This document shows positions 1 to 10,307 of a stretch of 64,000 nucleotides of DNA, piece by piece. The position numbers and the translations under genes were made by a program. How positions within the stretch are numbered: the stretch's first letter is position 1; each line of letters starts with the position of its first letter. The notes beneath the pieces were generated by a model. It made no database searches, was not told the DNA's origin, and was given only the letters and a program-made list of their open reading frames with translations. The stretch covers positions 868,001 through 932,000 of the forward strand of contig JAAKBF010000159.1 of NCBI GenBank assembly GCA_012656075.1, in the 5' to 3' direction. This DNA is from Phytophthora hibernalis (lineage: Eukaryota > Oomycota > Peronosporomycetes > Peronosporales > Peronosporaceae).

Positions 1-1198
1 ACCGTGGCCGAAAAGATCGCAGCGGCGTTTCCCGTCGCACCATTGTCTAGGTCAAACAAGTCGTCCGGATCTTCGTCACGACCACGTCGAGTCTCCCTGG
101 CGTGAGTCGACCCGCGCGAACTCACCGATTCCATGGCCATGTCAACGTCCGCTTGAGGAGTCGCCGTCGCAGGCCTCGGTTTTGGCCTTTTCGCCGGGGA
201 AGCCGCCATAGCGACTTGTACCGGGGAAGTGGAGGTGCGCATCATCGTCGATTGCATCAGACGACTAACGCGTCTTCGATCCCCTTGGGAACTGCGCTTT
301 CGCTGGCGGTCGGGGCCTCCTGTTGCGGCGGTGCGAGTGCCTCGGTGGTGGCGAGCGCCCTGGTAGGATGGTAGTGCATGCGCTCGATTTACCCATGGCG
401 GTTGGCCTGGTGGCATCTGCGTCCGCTTAGGCGACTCGAAAGTACTATCGGATTTGTTGCTCGGTAAGAAGGCGGGTGGTCGCGGCTGCGTCGAGGTCGG
501 ACTGTCCTTGCGTGGGCTCTGGGACGGGGTTTCAACTGTCCGGCCAGCACCGCTAGAGGTTCGATGAGCACGTGGATCGCGTCCTTCCAGGACAACAAGT
601 CCCAGTTGTACACCGTCTCCATCTCGAACGCTCCCAGCATGAAGCCTGAACCGCGCAGCATCTTGAAAAGCGCCGACGCCTCGACGTGTACGCTCGTGAG
701 ATCATTCAGGACGGGGATCGGGCTGGGCCCTCGGAGCTCTCCGATCAACTTCGGCTTGAGGAAGTCCAGAACCGGATGACGCTCAAGCTGTCTGAACAGC
801 TCGACGCGACTCAGTCCGTAGGCCAGCTCGTCGGCCGTATATTCTCGTCCCGCGTCCTTGCTGGCCGGCTTTAGCGGGATGTCGTCTACTGAGCCCGGCG
901 CGCAGCTTCTTCTTCTTCGGCTTCTTGCGCTTGAGCTTGGAGGACGGGTGTTGTTGGTCCTCGGTCTTTACGGACTTCGGACCGGAGCGGCCTCGACGTG
1001 AGTCGAGACCCTTGGTGGCTTCTGGGAAGCCACATCGGGACCGGCGAACTGTTCTTCGAACGTCTCCTCTTGATCGCTGGTATCATGGCCTGTCGTGAAG
1101 GTTCCCTCGGAACTCCACGACGCGTCAAGTCTCTCTTCGAGCTCGCTTGCCCGCTTCCGGTTCCTTCTTGACCGTTACGCCATCTTCCGGAGAAGTAC
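1..1198 (-). mobile_element. Remnant internal region of an LTR retrotransposon
   Basis: This stretch has no intact gene. Reading on the minus strand there are broken open frames, the best between about 748 and 389 and another at 1128-886 with basic and then Glu/Ala-rich runs. I do not recognise their products. The assignment rests on position: immediately to the right lies a primer-binding site followed by the edge of an LTR-like sequence, in the arrangement expected for the 5' end of a minus-strand LTR element. The frames would therefore be decayed gag. The element continues leftwards out of the window. Alternative: unrelated decayed DNA. Confidence 0.45.
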
Positions 1199-1216
1199 TC
1201 CCGGGTCGCGGCACCA
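1199..1216 (-). other. LTR-retrotransposon primer-binding site
   Basis: On the minus strand this reads TGGTGCCGCGACCCGGGA. It starts with TGG and is complementary to a tRNA 3' end finishing in CCA. The same motif lies next to the inner LTRs of the two Gypsy elements at 39591-39608 and 43026-43043. It is followed by an LTR edge beginning TGTTGAG (plus-strand reading from 1218). I do not name the tRNA. Confidence 0.7.
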
Positions 1217-1217
1217 T

Positions 1218-2360
1218 TGTTGAGTAGCGCCTTAGCAGAAATCTACAAAGCCGTCCTCGCACAACCCTTCGCGCTAGCGTTGGGCAAATTCCGGGCTTTT
1301 GAGTAGCGTATCTCTGGGTGGGGTGTGGTACAAGTAGGTTAAGTACCTATGAAGCGTGCTTCTCAGGCACAGCGCGGATTCTCCTCGCTCTTGCTCTGAT
1401 GTATCAATTGTGCGTGACGACGTCCTCCCTTCTTTGACCTGGGGCGTGCGGTGTTATCGGGCCGGCGTTTCCTCGGTTGTGCACGGCGTTATCGGGCCAG
1501 TGTGTTCTTCGTCTTCGGCGTCGGGTTATCAGCAACGCGTGGGCGATATCGTTTAACGTGTCCCTCTTATTGGGCAGGGTGTGTGTGGGGGTTGAGTATA
1601 CCGATCCAGCAGCGAACGGCGGGGCCGACTTATCTTGGATCTCTTCTCGGTCGAGGCTACTGGATCTTGGAAAGGCGTGGCAAAAACGTGCTTCGAGATA
1701 TGGCACGACGACTTCGACTCGGGCGAGTCGATTCCACCCACTTTGGAGAAGAGAGTTGTGCTGCGACGCCCAGGGAAAGAAGCAGGTAAGCGCAAGAAGA
1801 CGCGTCGAGAACTGTAGCTTCGCGAGGGTAACGAGGCTGATGATGAGGTGGACAAGGACGAAATTGAAAGTGCAATCGTTTGATTGCTACCTGCATGTCA
1901 TGGGATGAGTACTCGCTTCTGTCAGATAGGTAATGTACGATTTCTTGAACCAACGTACTTTTTCTCCTAGTTTTTACCTACTGACTGGCTTCATCGGGAA
2001 ACGTTTTGCCGGCTCTGTGCCCGATTGTGTTAATATACGACATGCACAACGCCACGGTGGATTCGAACTCTCTTAACCGAGAGTCCTGTCTGTCCGTCTG
2101 TCTGTCGGTCGCTCACGCCTACCTGCCTCTTACTGTCTTTTCGCATGCTGGCGGGGCTCTTTCCTGTACTAAGTTGACCTTCTTTACGGACTCGCACTCC
2201 CGTTCTGACTGCCAGAACTATGCCCGAAATTACAAAAATGACCGAGCGTGACCTGTGGATTTTATGCACCATTTCCGTTGCTTTCATTTGTAAGTGTATA
2301 CAATTACGCTTCTAGGATAAGAAAGGCTGCAGCTGGCCCCTGCCGCCGTACTAAGAACTA
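1218..2360. other. Putative 5' LTR plus unassigned decayed DNA
   Basis: The sequence starts TGTTGAG directly after the primer-binding site, so its left part should be the 5' LTR of the minus-strand element. The far LTR boundary is not visible because no second copy is present in the window. The overlapping open frames between 1356 and 1953 are mutually contradictory and show no recognisable domain. At 2087-2112 there is a short GTCT/GTCC-rich run. I see no gene here. Confidence 0.35.
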
Positions 2361-2375
2361 ACTCTGCCGCACCTT

Positions 2376-3600
2376 TTGCTCTTCGGAGCCACGACCCTGA
2401 AGCGCCCATGTCCGCCCGCCAGCGGCATGGGAAGTCTCATACCAACCCGGGGTAGTGAGGCGGATCCATGTGGCGATAAAAGCCGACTTTGTCGGGCCGC
2501 CCGCCTCACCCCGGACCAGTGGTCTGTGTATGGGCGCGATCCTGTCGCCGTGGAAACTGGACATCTGCCGATCGTTGAAAGGAGAGGAAGATATCCGGGG
2601 CACACTGGCCGCGAGCATCACGCCACGGGCATTCCTCGACGCGGCGTTGTAAGATATCGCTCCGCGGAAACGCTCGTCGAGGACCACAGACATCCCGACA
2701 CCGACCATAACAGCCGAAGAATAACTGCATGGCATGAGCTTTGATGGTTCGGTAAAGGCTAAGCGAGAAAGCGGCGCGTTCAGCGCAGTCGCCCGAAAAC
2801 TACCTGGATGGGACATCGTGCACGCGGCATCGGGATACGCCGCGAATCTCACCGTCAATGAAGCGAAATATCGTGGCATGTTGCTGGGTACTCGCTTCTT
2901 GACGAGGTAAAAAGTCTCCCCGGTTGATTGTCTGCGGAGACTCAAACTTGGTCATTCGACAGATGAGGGACGAGATGGACTGCAAATCACCAGGTTTGAG
3001 GCTGATGAGACAACAGGACCGGACGCTCTTTGGAAATGGCCGAAACACGACCTGTTCCATGTACGTCGGGATTGGAATGCCAGTGCCGATCTTCTGGCAG
3101 GACAGGCTCTCCAGCTTCAAGCTGGCATCAGAGCTCAGTCGCCCGAGGAACTGCAGGACTTGAACACGTTAAATCGCTTGACGGAGGTCATCCGACCCAG
3201 GGAACGCGAACAGGTAACCCCGATCTAGGACCTAAGCCGCCCGATCTAGAACCTGATACGCCCGATCTCCCCGGTTGGAGGAATAATGCGTCGATAATGG
3301 ACCCGGGACGGCTCCGTTGTTGCCGATGACCACGCGTTCAGCAGCGGCCCCAGCTGCATCAACCTCAGACCGAACCCCGGAACTCTTACAGGAGCTGGTG
3401 GTGCAGCGGTTGCGATACCTATACGCCTAAAAGGCAAAACTGCCACCCTAAAAGCCTTAGCACGACGGGATTGGCTTGGCCGTGTGCTACTTGGACCTAC
3501 TCGTAGTGCAACTAAGATTATCATCTACCGGTATGAGTCATACTATGACACTAGCAGATTCTGCGGCTGCTAAGCAGGCGCAGGAGATGCACCGAGGACG
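2376..3600 (+). pseudogene. Decayed Gypsy-type pol fragment (RNase H region)
   Basis: Read in shifting plus-strand frames, this encodes a retroelement RNase H. Around 2730-3170 one finds FDGS, GWDIVHAASGYAANLTVNEA, then ICGDSNLVIRQ, and finally DLLAGQALQLQAG. These are the blocks of oomycete Gypsy RNase H, where acidic residues coordinate the metal. Upstream (2455-2650) is a likely RT-connection segment. Downstream at 3325 an ATG opens a short frame starting MTTRS, a common linker start between RNase H and integrase, but it stops after about 30 codons. Stops and frame changes are present throughout, so it is inactive. It is on the opposite strand to the remnant at 1-1216 and is a separate insertion. 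Confidence 0.7.
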
Positions 3601-3737
3601 TGGTCATATAGGTCGAGTGCACTCTGTATGAAATCTACTACATGCACATGCACACTCTATATTAACTGTAAGCGACCCTTGTTAGGCTGTGTTTATACAA
3701 GCACTGGCAACTTACCAGTGGCACTTCAATACTTTAA

Positions 3738-4046
3738 GAAAGTGCTTGCGTAGACCAACTATCTCGTTAAAACCAGGCGAATAACCCTAGTACCTGAAAA
3801 GCAACCAAAGTCGCCGGCTTCGGCCGGCGATATCAACGCAGCGCTGCAAGACTAGGGTCAAATGAACGGGCTTGGTCATAGAGGTTTAGCATCGACGTGC
3901 GAAGCGAAGTCTTCGCGCGGTGTGCTAAACCTCGACATTTAACGCCACTCCCGGAGGGAGGTTTAGGTGTCAGGGTACAGTTGCTGTAAGGGGTGCTTAA
4001 GTTGCAGGATAGATGGTTTTATGTCCATATAGTTGGTGCATAAATT
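3738..4046. repeat. Dispersed repeat, modules A and B
   Basis: Positions 3738-3945 (module A) recur in direct orientation at 50408-50622 with only small differences, including the palindromic GCCGGC..GCCGGC core and the GACGTGC..AAGTCTTCGCGC segment. Positions 3950-4046 (module B, with CTCCCGGAGGGAGG) recur at 50728-50830 in inverted orientation. No open frame of note is present. The layout suggests a non-coding mobile element whose two modules have been rearranged at one locus; the family is unknown. Confidence 0.7.
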
Positions 4047-4297
4047 ACCAGGTTATAATGCTCTGGAAAATGGTACGTCCCTTCTTAGCTCTGAAAATAA
4101 ATTTCAGAGAGCATGTAGATCATGGTTTTCAACAAAAACTAAAAAGCTCGAAAGTCCATTTTACCCAACCACTATGTTCTCCTATCTAATCCTGGCAAGC
4201 CGTTGTTGTGTTCGAAACGACTTGCCTTCATCCGCAAACGCCTCACTCTTCAACGCCGTCCAAGTTCCAACAACTTCATCTCGGGTGCTACTTGATC

Positions 4298-6893
4298 ATG
4301 ATCGGTGGTGCTGGCAGCGGTCACCACCGCGTGTCCCCGAGGTGACACTGAAAAACCCGAATCAGGACGCCACACTAACACCCAAAATCCCCACCAACGT
4401 CGGGGCCAGCAAGAAAGTGCCCTCGTCCAACTCGGTCAACGGGTCCAATGCGTCCACGCGCAGGTTCCCGTTTCTAGGGACTCAAAGCCCTTGACGCCAG
4501 CTCAAGCTGCTCTCCGCGAGGCTCGTAAGCGCGTCGTTCTCGTGCTGCTCGACTCCAAATGGTTCACCGTCATGATGCTCGTCGTAACGGTGTACGCGTT
4601 GTTCGGAGACGACATTCGCTTATCGCTCTTCGCCATCTCCGCGGACGACGGGTTCTTCTCGCTGGCCACCATTTGTCTCGTGCTCTTCTCGTTCGAGTTC
4701 ATGGCGTCCTGCTACGCCAAGCCGGGCTACCTCTTCAGCTTCTACTTCCTTCTGGACCTCATTGCCACTTTCTCCGTGCTACCCGACATCGGGTGGGTCT
4801 GGAGCCAAATCATCGGTACCAACACGAGCTCGTCCGCCATCAAGGCCAGCAAAGCCACAAAAGCTGGTAGCAAGGCCGGACGAATCGTGCGCGTGGTGCG
4901 CGCCGTGCGGCTCTTTCGAGTGGTGAAGATTCTCAAGTGGAAAAACAGCAAAGAGCCAACTGAGGAGCTGCAAGAGAGCAAAGTCGGTAGCAAGATGGGC
5001 GAGGTCACGGTGCAGCGCGTGGTGATCCTGGTGCTGTTCCTCATCATGTTATTGCCAGTGTTTGATGGGGGCTACACCCAAGTGGAGTACCGCTATCAAG
5101 ACTATGGCCTCCGCATCATCCACATGCTCGTGTCGTCGGGCATGACCAAGGGGTCCATACTGGAGTCCACCGAGTACGAACGACTCCTCTTTGGCTATGT
5201 GCGCGACGCAGGGATGCTGGTGTTCATCCAAATGACCAACGTGACCAGCGACAAGCTGATGGCGGACATTGTAAGTCTCCGTTTCCAGGTTTCGCCGGAC
5301 GCTGCGCACAACCTGACCGTGAACCCTACCAACGACTGGTCTGCGGATAACTTGCTGCCGTCCTATGCTGATGTTACCGACAAGTATCGAGATGTCGAAA
5401 TAAACATCGTCAAGACGTACGGCTGCTTCAACAAGGACTTCATCGCGATAGACGCCGCCGACAGCACCAGCGGGTGCGTGAGTATCGCCATCTTCGACAT
5501 TGCGTCCACGAGCTCGTCCTCTGCGGCCTACAACATTCTCAAGACATTCTTCATCATTATCGTCCTGGTTGCGGCTTCCACGTCCTTCATCCGTACGGCC
5601 CGCATTCTTGTCCTGGACCCCATCGAACGCATGATGGACGTGGTGAAGAAACTGGCGGACAACCCACTGGCAAGTGTGCAGACATCGGGTGATGATCAAA
5701 TCCGCAAAAACGCCAAAGAAGAGGGCTTCGAGACAGCGTTGCTGGAGCTAACGCTGTCGAAGGTCGGCCGTCTCATGCAAGTGGGCTTTGGTGCGGCTGG
5801 TGCAGACATCATCGGCAAGAATATGGGTTCTGGAGATCTGGACCCGATGCTGCCGGGCAAGAAAATCACTGCCATCTACGGGTTCTGCGATATCCGCCAA
5901 TTTACCGACACCACCGAGTGTCTTCAAGAAGAGGTCATGGTGTACGTGAACAAGCTGGGCGATATCATGCACTCGGGAACGCACCACTACTATGGAATGG
6001 CCAACAAGAACGTCGGGGATGCCTTCTTGCTGTCGTGGAAAATCTGCGACGGTGAACTTGCTTGCTTTTCGCGGTTTACAGATACTCCAACTGAAGAGGA
6101 CCGCGTTCAAGTGAACCAGTCCATCACGTGCCCACCGAATTCTGGTGCAGGCACGAAATTACGCCGAGTTACACCCACCGAGATGGCCGACAGCGCTCTC
6201 ACAGCCTTCATTAAGTGTATGATCGACCTGGACAATGCTAACACGGATGGCCCGCTCACTGAGTATTTGACAAAAGAGGCTGTGGTCAAGCGGTTTGGTC
6301 CAGCCTTTCGGATTAAAATGGGCTTTGGCATGCACGTGGGCTGGGCTGTCGAAGGTGCCATCGGTTCACGTTTCAAGATCGACGCCACATATATATCACC
6401 ACACGTCGAGATGGCCGATCGCCTCGAAGCTGGATCAAAAATCTTCATGACCCCCATCAATATCTCCCACTGGCTTGCAGCACTCATTTCGCCTGGAGCT
6501 CGTCGCTTCCTGCGCAAAATGGACCGCATGAGCATTCGAGGAGTTGATACGCCTATCACGGTCTACACTTTTGACGTCACCGTCATGAAGATTGGGTTTG
6601 GCACCCCAAGGATCGATCCAGCTACGGGACTTCAAGCTCCCGTTGACTTTGAAAACGACCCCGAGTACCTCGAAATTCGCGAAGGGCTCGAGCCAGCGTT
6701 TCTCGAGGCTGCTGGTAGCGCCGTGGAAGCCTATCTTAGCGGAGACTGGCCGAAATCTCGGCACTACCTTACCCACGCGCAGCAAATCCGACCACAAGAT
6801 GGCCCTTGCAAATATCTCATGGGCGTACTCAAGGCAAACAACTTCGAGACACCTCGAGACTGGAAAGGATATCGCTATGTTGGAGGCTACTAA
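4298..6893 (+). CDS. Class III nucleotidyl cyclase with voltage-sensor-like membrane domain
   Basis: This should make cAMP or cGMP. The protein (about 865 aa) has a Pro/Ser/Asn-rich N-terminus and a membrane block at about 4555-5060. That block includes an S4-like helix (about 4873-4935, GRIVRVVRAVRLFRVVKILK) with a basic residue every third position. An extracellular-type loop follows, then another TM helix (about 5528-5600), a HAMP-like linker (LDPIERMMDVVKKL) and a catalytic domain (about 5860-6560). Metal-binding aspartates are seen in FCDIRQFTD and NVGDAF. The SPHVEMADRLE motif keeps the Arg but has Glu where most active cyclases have Asn. I chose ATG 4298 because two one-base losses, at the C run 4335-4338 and the G run 4477-4479, link a sensible N-terminus to the main frame; the longest uninterrupted frame starts at 4305. 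Substrate (ATP or GTP) cannot be decided. Confidence 0.85.
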
Positions 6894-7172
6894 ATGCGGT
6901 AAAAGAGTTATTCAGTCAACATCAATGCTCGTTTTCCTCCTACGTCTACCTTAAGCAAAATCATCTATCTACATGCATGACTAAGGTAATTGTAGCAAGA
7001 CCACAAGCTTACACTCTCACAAACAAGCCAACCCGCTGCCTTCGCGACCAGACTGCGGGAAGCGTTGGGCCATGTAGTTCTTCATGCAAAATGGGTGGAT
7101 CGGTCGGCGACTTAAGCAATCAACACTGATGCCAGTACCACCGTGCTCGCAACAAATTTTGGGCTCGAAGCC

Positions 7173-9157
7173 TTAGAACGGCAATTCCTGCGCGGACGTC
7201 GGAGCTTCCGCCACGATGCTCATAAGGTCCGCACCGTTGTCGACTGGAGCAGTCGTGATAGCAGGCGGAGCAGTGGTTGGAGCCTCGGTGTAAGCGGGAG
7301 TCGTCGGGGCCTCTGTGTAAGCTGGGGCTGCGGTCATTGGAGCATTGGTGTAAGCAGGAGCTGCGGTCGTCGGAGCATTAGTGTAAGATGCTGTCGTCGG
7401 GGCTTCTGTGTACTGCTGGTACGGAGACTCGGTCTCCTCTTGGTTGCCGCCAACGGACTGGTCCTTGTCGCAGTCATCCTCGCTGCTCGAGGTCACAGAG
7501 CCACTCGCAGAGCTGTAGCTGCCCTGGTGGGTGGGGTATCCAGTCTCGCTGTCCTCGCCACCGTAGCTGTTCTTGTCGCCGCTGGTGGGGTACTTGATAT
7601 CATCGTCCAAGTCGCCGTAACTGCTGCCACGCAAGTACTTCGACGGGTACTTGTCGCCCGTGCTGCCAGCTTCACCCTCGTAAGAGTGGCCGTAGTGCGA
7701 GTCCTGATAGTGGTCATTCGAAGACGCGTCCGACGAGCACGGGGTGTCCACAGAACCGCTGGCAGTACTGCCCTCGTATACACCATCCTGACTACCCTCG
7801 TAGCTCTCCGAATCAGCGTCCGAGCCCTTGTTGTCATACTCGCCTCCGTGGTAGGAGCCCTCATCGTGGCTGCCATCGTAGTCCTTCGAGGAAGAGCATG
7901 GGCTGTCGACCGAGTCACTACCATCGTACTTGTCCGATCCCTGATGTCCGTAGCTTCCGCCGTTGTCCTTCGATGAGGAGCACGGGGTGTCGGTCGAGTC
8001 GCTATCCTGCGTGTCATCAACGGATCCGTCGTAGTTCTGCTTGCCACCCTCGTGGTAGTCTCCTCCCTTCTGGCTGTAGCTGTCGCCACCCTTGGGGTAG
8101 TCTCCCTGGTTCTCACCTCCCTGGTTGTATGTAGGGCACGGTGTGACCTCGGTTGTGGGGTCCTCGCCACCAGTGTTGTAGCTGTACGGAAGCTTCGGGC
8201 ACGGGGTTTCTTCGGTCGTGGAGTCCTCACCACCAGTGTTGTATGGAAGAGTGGGGCACGGGGTGTCTTCAGTCGTGGAGTCCTTGCCACCAGTGCTGTA
8301 GCTGTACGGAAGCGTGGGGCATGGTGTTTCCTCGGTCGTGGAGTCCTTGCCACCAGTGCTGTAGCTGTACGGAAGCGTGGGGCATGGTGTTTCCTCGGTC
8401 GTGGAGTCCTCACCACCAGTGTTGTACGGAAGCGTGGGGCATGGTGTTTCCTCGGTCGTAGATTCCTCACCACCAGTGTTGTACGGAAGCGTGGGGCATG
8501 GTGTTTCCTCGGTCGTAGATTCCTCACCACCAGTGTTGTACGGTAGCGTCGGGCACGGAGTGACCTCGTCAGCCTTGCCATCGTCAACCTCGGAAGGGTA
8601 CGGCGTTGGTCCGGTCTCGCTTTCGTAGGGGAACGTCACCTCGTCCTCCTTCGGGTACACCTCCTCATCCTGGACCGGGTAGGTCACTTCAGCGTCACCA
8701 TAACCGGAAGCAGACGTGGAGGAAGCAGTCTGCTGGTACGGCGTCTCGTTCGCCACTTCACCGTACGAAGAAGTCGAAGAAGCCGTACTCGGGTATGGCG
8801 TCTCCACAACTTCACCGTACGATTGGTACGGTGTCTCCTCCGTTGCGTATCCAGACGGGTAGGCGCAGCCCCACGTTTCGCCCGTGACAATGACGCACTC
8901 GGTGTCCTGCGGTGCAATGCACTGGCTGTCCTTGTACGACGGAATGCCTTCGCGACAGTTGTCGGAGGCGACTTCGCCCTTTAACGGACACGCTGTTCCA
9001 GTGGGGTGGCACCTGATCCGATGCAGATAACCCCACGGAAGTCTGGGATGGAGTAAGTGGCGTCACCCAGCACCGACACGGAGGTGTCAGCGGCTACAAG
9101 ACCGAGAGAGAGAGCGGTCGCGAGGACGACACTGAAAGGCTGGAGAACGCGAACCAT
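7173..9157 (-). CDS. Secreted mucin-like repeat protein (Car-like)
   Basis: About 661 aa. ATG 9157 opens a signal peptide (MVRVLQPFSVVLATALSLGL). Next comes a cysteine-rich head (GDATYSIPDFRG, GTACPLKGEVASDNC, DTECVIVTGETWGCAYP) typical of many oomycete secreted proteins. The rest is low complexity: seven or eight TPCPTLPY..TGGEDSTTE repeats, a Ser/Asp/Gly/Tyr-rich stretch, and a C-terminus of YTNAPTTAA/YTEAPTT motifs. The last resemble the acidic mucin-like repeats of Phytophthora cyst-germination (Car) proteins. It probably coats the cell surface or forms extracellular mucilage; this is inference. The frame breaks once at the G run 9003-9006 (one base missing, between the ATP and GTACP motifs). 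It converges with the cyclase, 279 bp away, and has its own initiator element upstream. Confidence 0.8.
8125..8560 (-). repeat. In-frame tandem coding repeats, 57/63 bp
   Basis: About seven tandem units of 57 or 63 bp encode EETPCPTLPY(SY)NTGGEDSTT variants inside the mucin-like gene. The units differ by presence or absence of an SY(S) insertion and by E/D/K swaps. Neighbouring units are nearly identical at the DNA level, which suggests recent expansion by slippage or unequal crossing-over. Confidence 0.9.
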
Positions 9158-9207
9158 GATGGAGTCGGAGGGTGGTTTGGGAGGGGTGTACTTGGTACTC
9201 AAGTGTC

Positions 9208-9223
9208 AAATTGGAGAATGAGC
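9208..9223 (-). promoter_or_regulatory. Oomycete initiator (Inr) of the mucin-like gene
   Basis: The minus strand reads GCTCATTCTCCAATTT, a perfect match to the oomycete core-promoter consensus GCTCATTYYNCAWTTT. It ends 50 bp upstream of the chosen ATG at 9157, the usual distance for the transcription start. This also supports that ATG. Confidence 0.8.
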
Positions 9224-10307
9224 TTCCAGTTGGGAGCTGAGAGTTGGTTGCTTTCATCTCCAGGGCAAAGGAGCGCAGTCCAGTGGATCAAAGGACGGGA
9301 ATCTACATTAGAGAAATGTCTTATTGCGCCGCCTGTCCTCAAGTCTCGACGTGACTCACGGATTAACTCGAAGCAAGCGTCGGGTGCACATTTCAGAGCG
9401 TTCACGGACGACCTGCAACACTCCAACACTGCAACTTCAGCTTGAAGTATTTAGATGTTTGATGGTACCGAAGTATGGGCGTGGTCACGGTTTAAGTTCA
9501 AACTCACCCACACGAAATTGGAGTATCGCCTATCTGCTCTTATCTTAAAGCATGGATGTTGCCGAGCCCTCAATGAGGGTGTGCGGGGCTCGGTTAGATG
9601 TGTGCATATAAACAGCAGCCTACTAAATCCAAGTCAAATATTTGGTTTCACAAGATTTTGGATATTATAAACGGCGGGGCTCAAATAACTTAGAGAGGAT
9701 CATATAAATAGTATTATTTGTCCTGAAAACTTGCTGAGAATGGTCAGTCAGATGCAGCCACGTCTCGAAATTGTGATGCAATCCCATACACGGCTTGCAG
9801 TGTTGAGGTCACTCGCTACAGTACCAGTCGATCCACCAAACAAGTTGTTTAGTGTCCAAGAGTGCACCTGGATGTTGCACCCGTTTCACACCGGAACTAA
9901 CCACGATGCGCGTCGGATCTTTTGACTCTCTCACTCTGTCGTCTCATGGTGAACCGCATAGCGGAGACCCTATAAATTCGTGCATGTATTGCAGTGTCCG
10001 TCCGAAAAGCCAGACTGGTCGGCACGCACGGGCTGCTCTCTCAGCAGCTGGGGCTCATTTAAGCGTGACTTCCGCTTGTGTGGAACAAAACAGAGATCTA
10101 TGGATGGAGGAAGCGTGATTGACTCTGTTGATGGTACTGTACATCCACGCAATAGACAGTGAAAGGAGAAAATGAGTCATCTGCAAACTGCTCGCTTCCG
10201 TCAACAGACGTAAACCACTTTAAAGTGTAGCCATCTGACGTAGCCCTCTTCAGTCTGTGTACTACACACCACGTATTATCGGAACTGTCGTGTATCAATA
10301 CCCCAGC
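9224..10307. other. Divergent intergenic region without a gene
   Basis: About 1.1 kb between the mucin-like gene (leftwards) and Misato (rightwards). It is moderately AT-rich around 9600-9720. The short frames here have no recognisable motifs. It must contain the promoters of both flanking genes; I see only the initiator at 9208-9223 clearly. Confidence 0.6.

Noticed and set aside
2045..2110. Possible tRNA or tRNA-derived SINE on the minus strand (GAGTTCGAATCCACCG)
   Set aside because: A B-box-like motif is present, but the T-arm stem does not pair and no acceptor or anticodon stem can be folded around it.
8125..8560. CRISPR-like appearance of regularly spaced repeats
   Set aside because: The repeats are in-frame protein-coding units with no unique spacers; the same holds for the gag repeats at 37650-38056. 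The organism is eukaryotic.
7143..8628. Long plus-strand frames (for example 7143-7976 and 8052-8546) opposite the mucin-like gene
   Set aside because: They are antisense shadows of its repetitive, GC-rich coding sequence; the composition is Val/Ala/Arg-rich with no domain, while the minus frame has signal peptide, cysteine-rich head and initiator.
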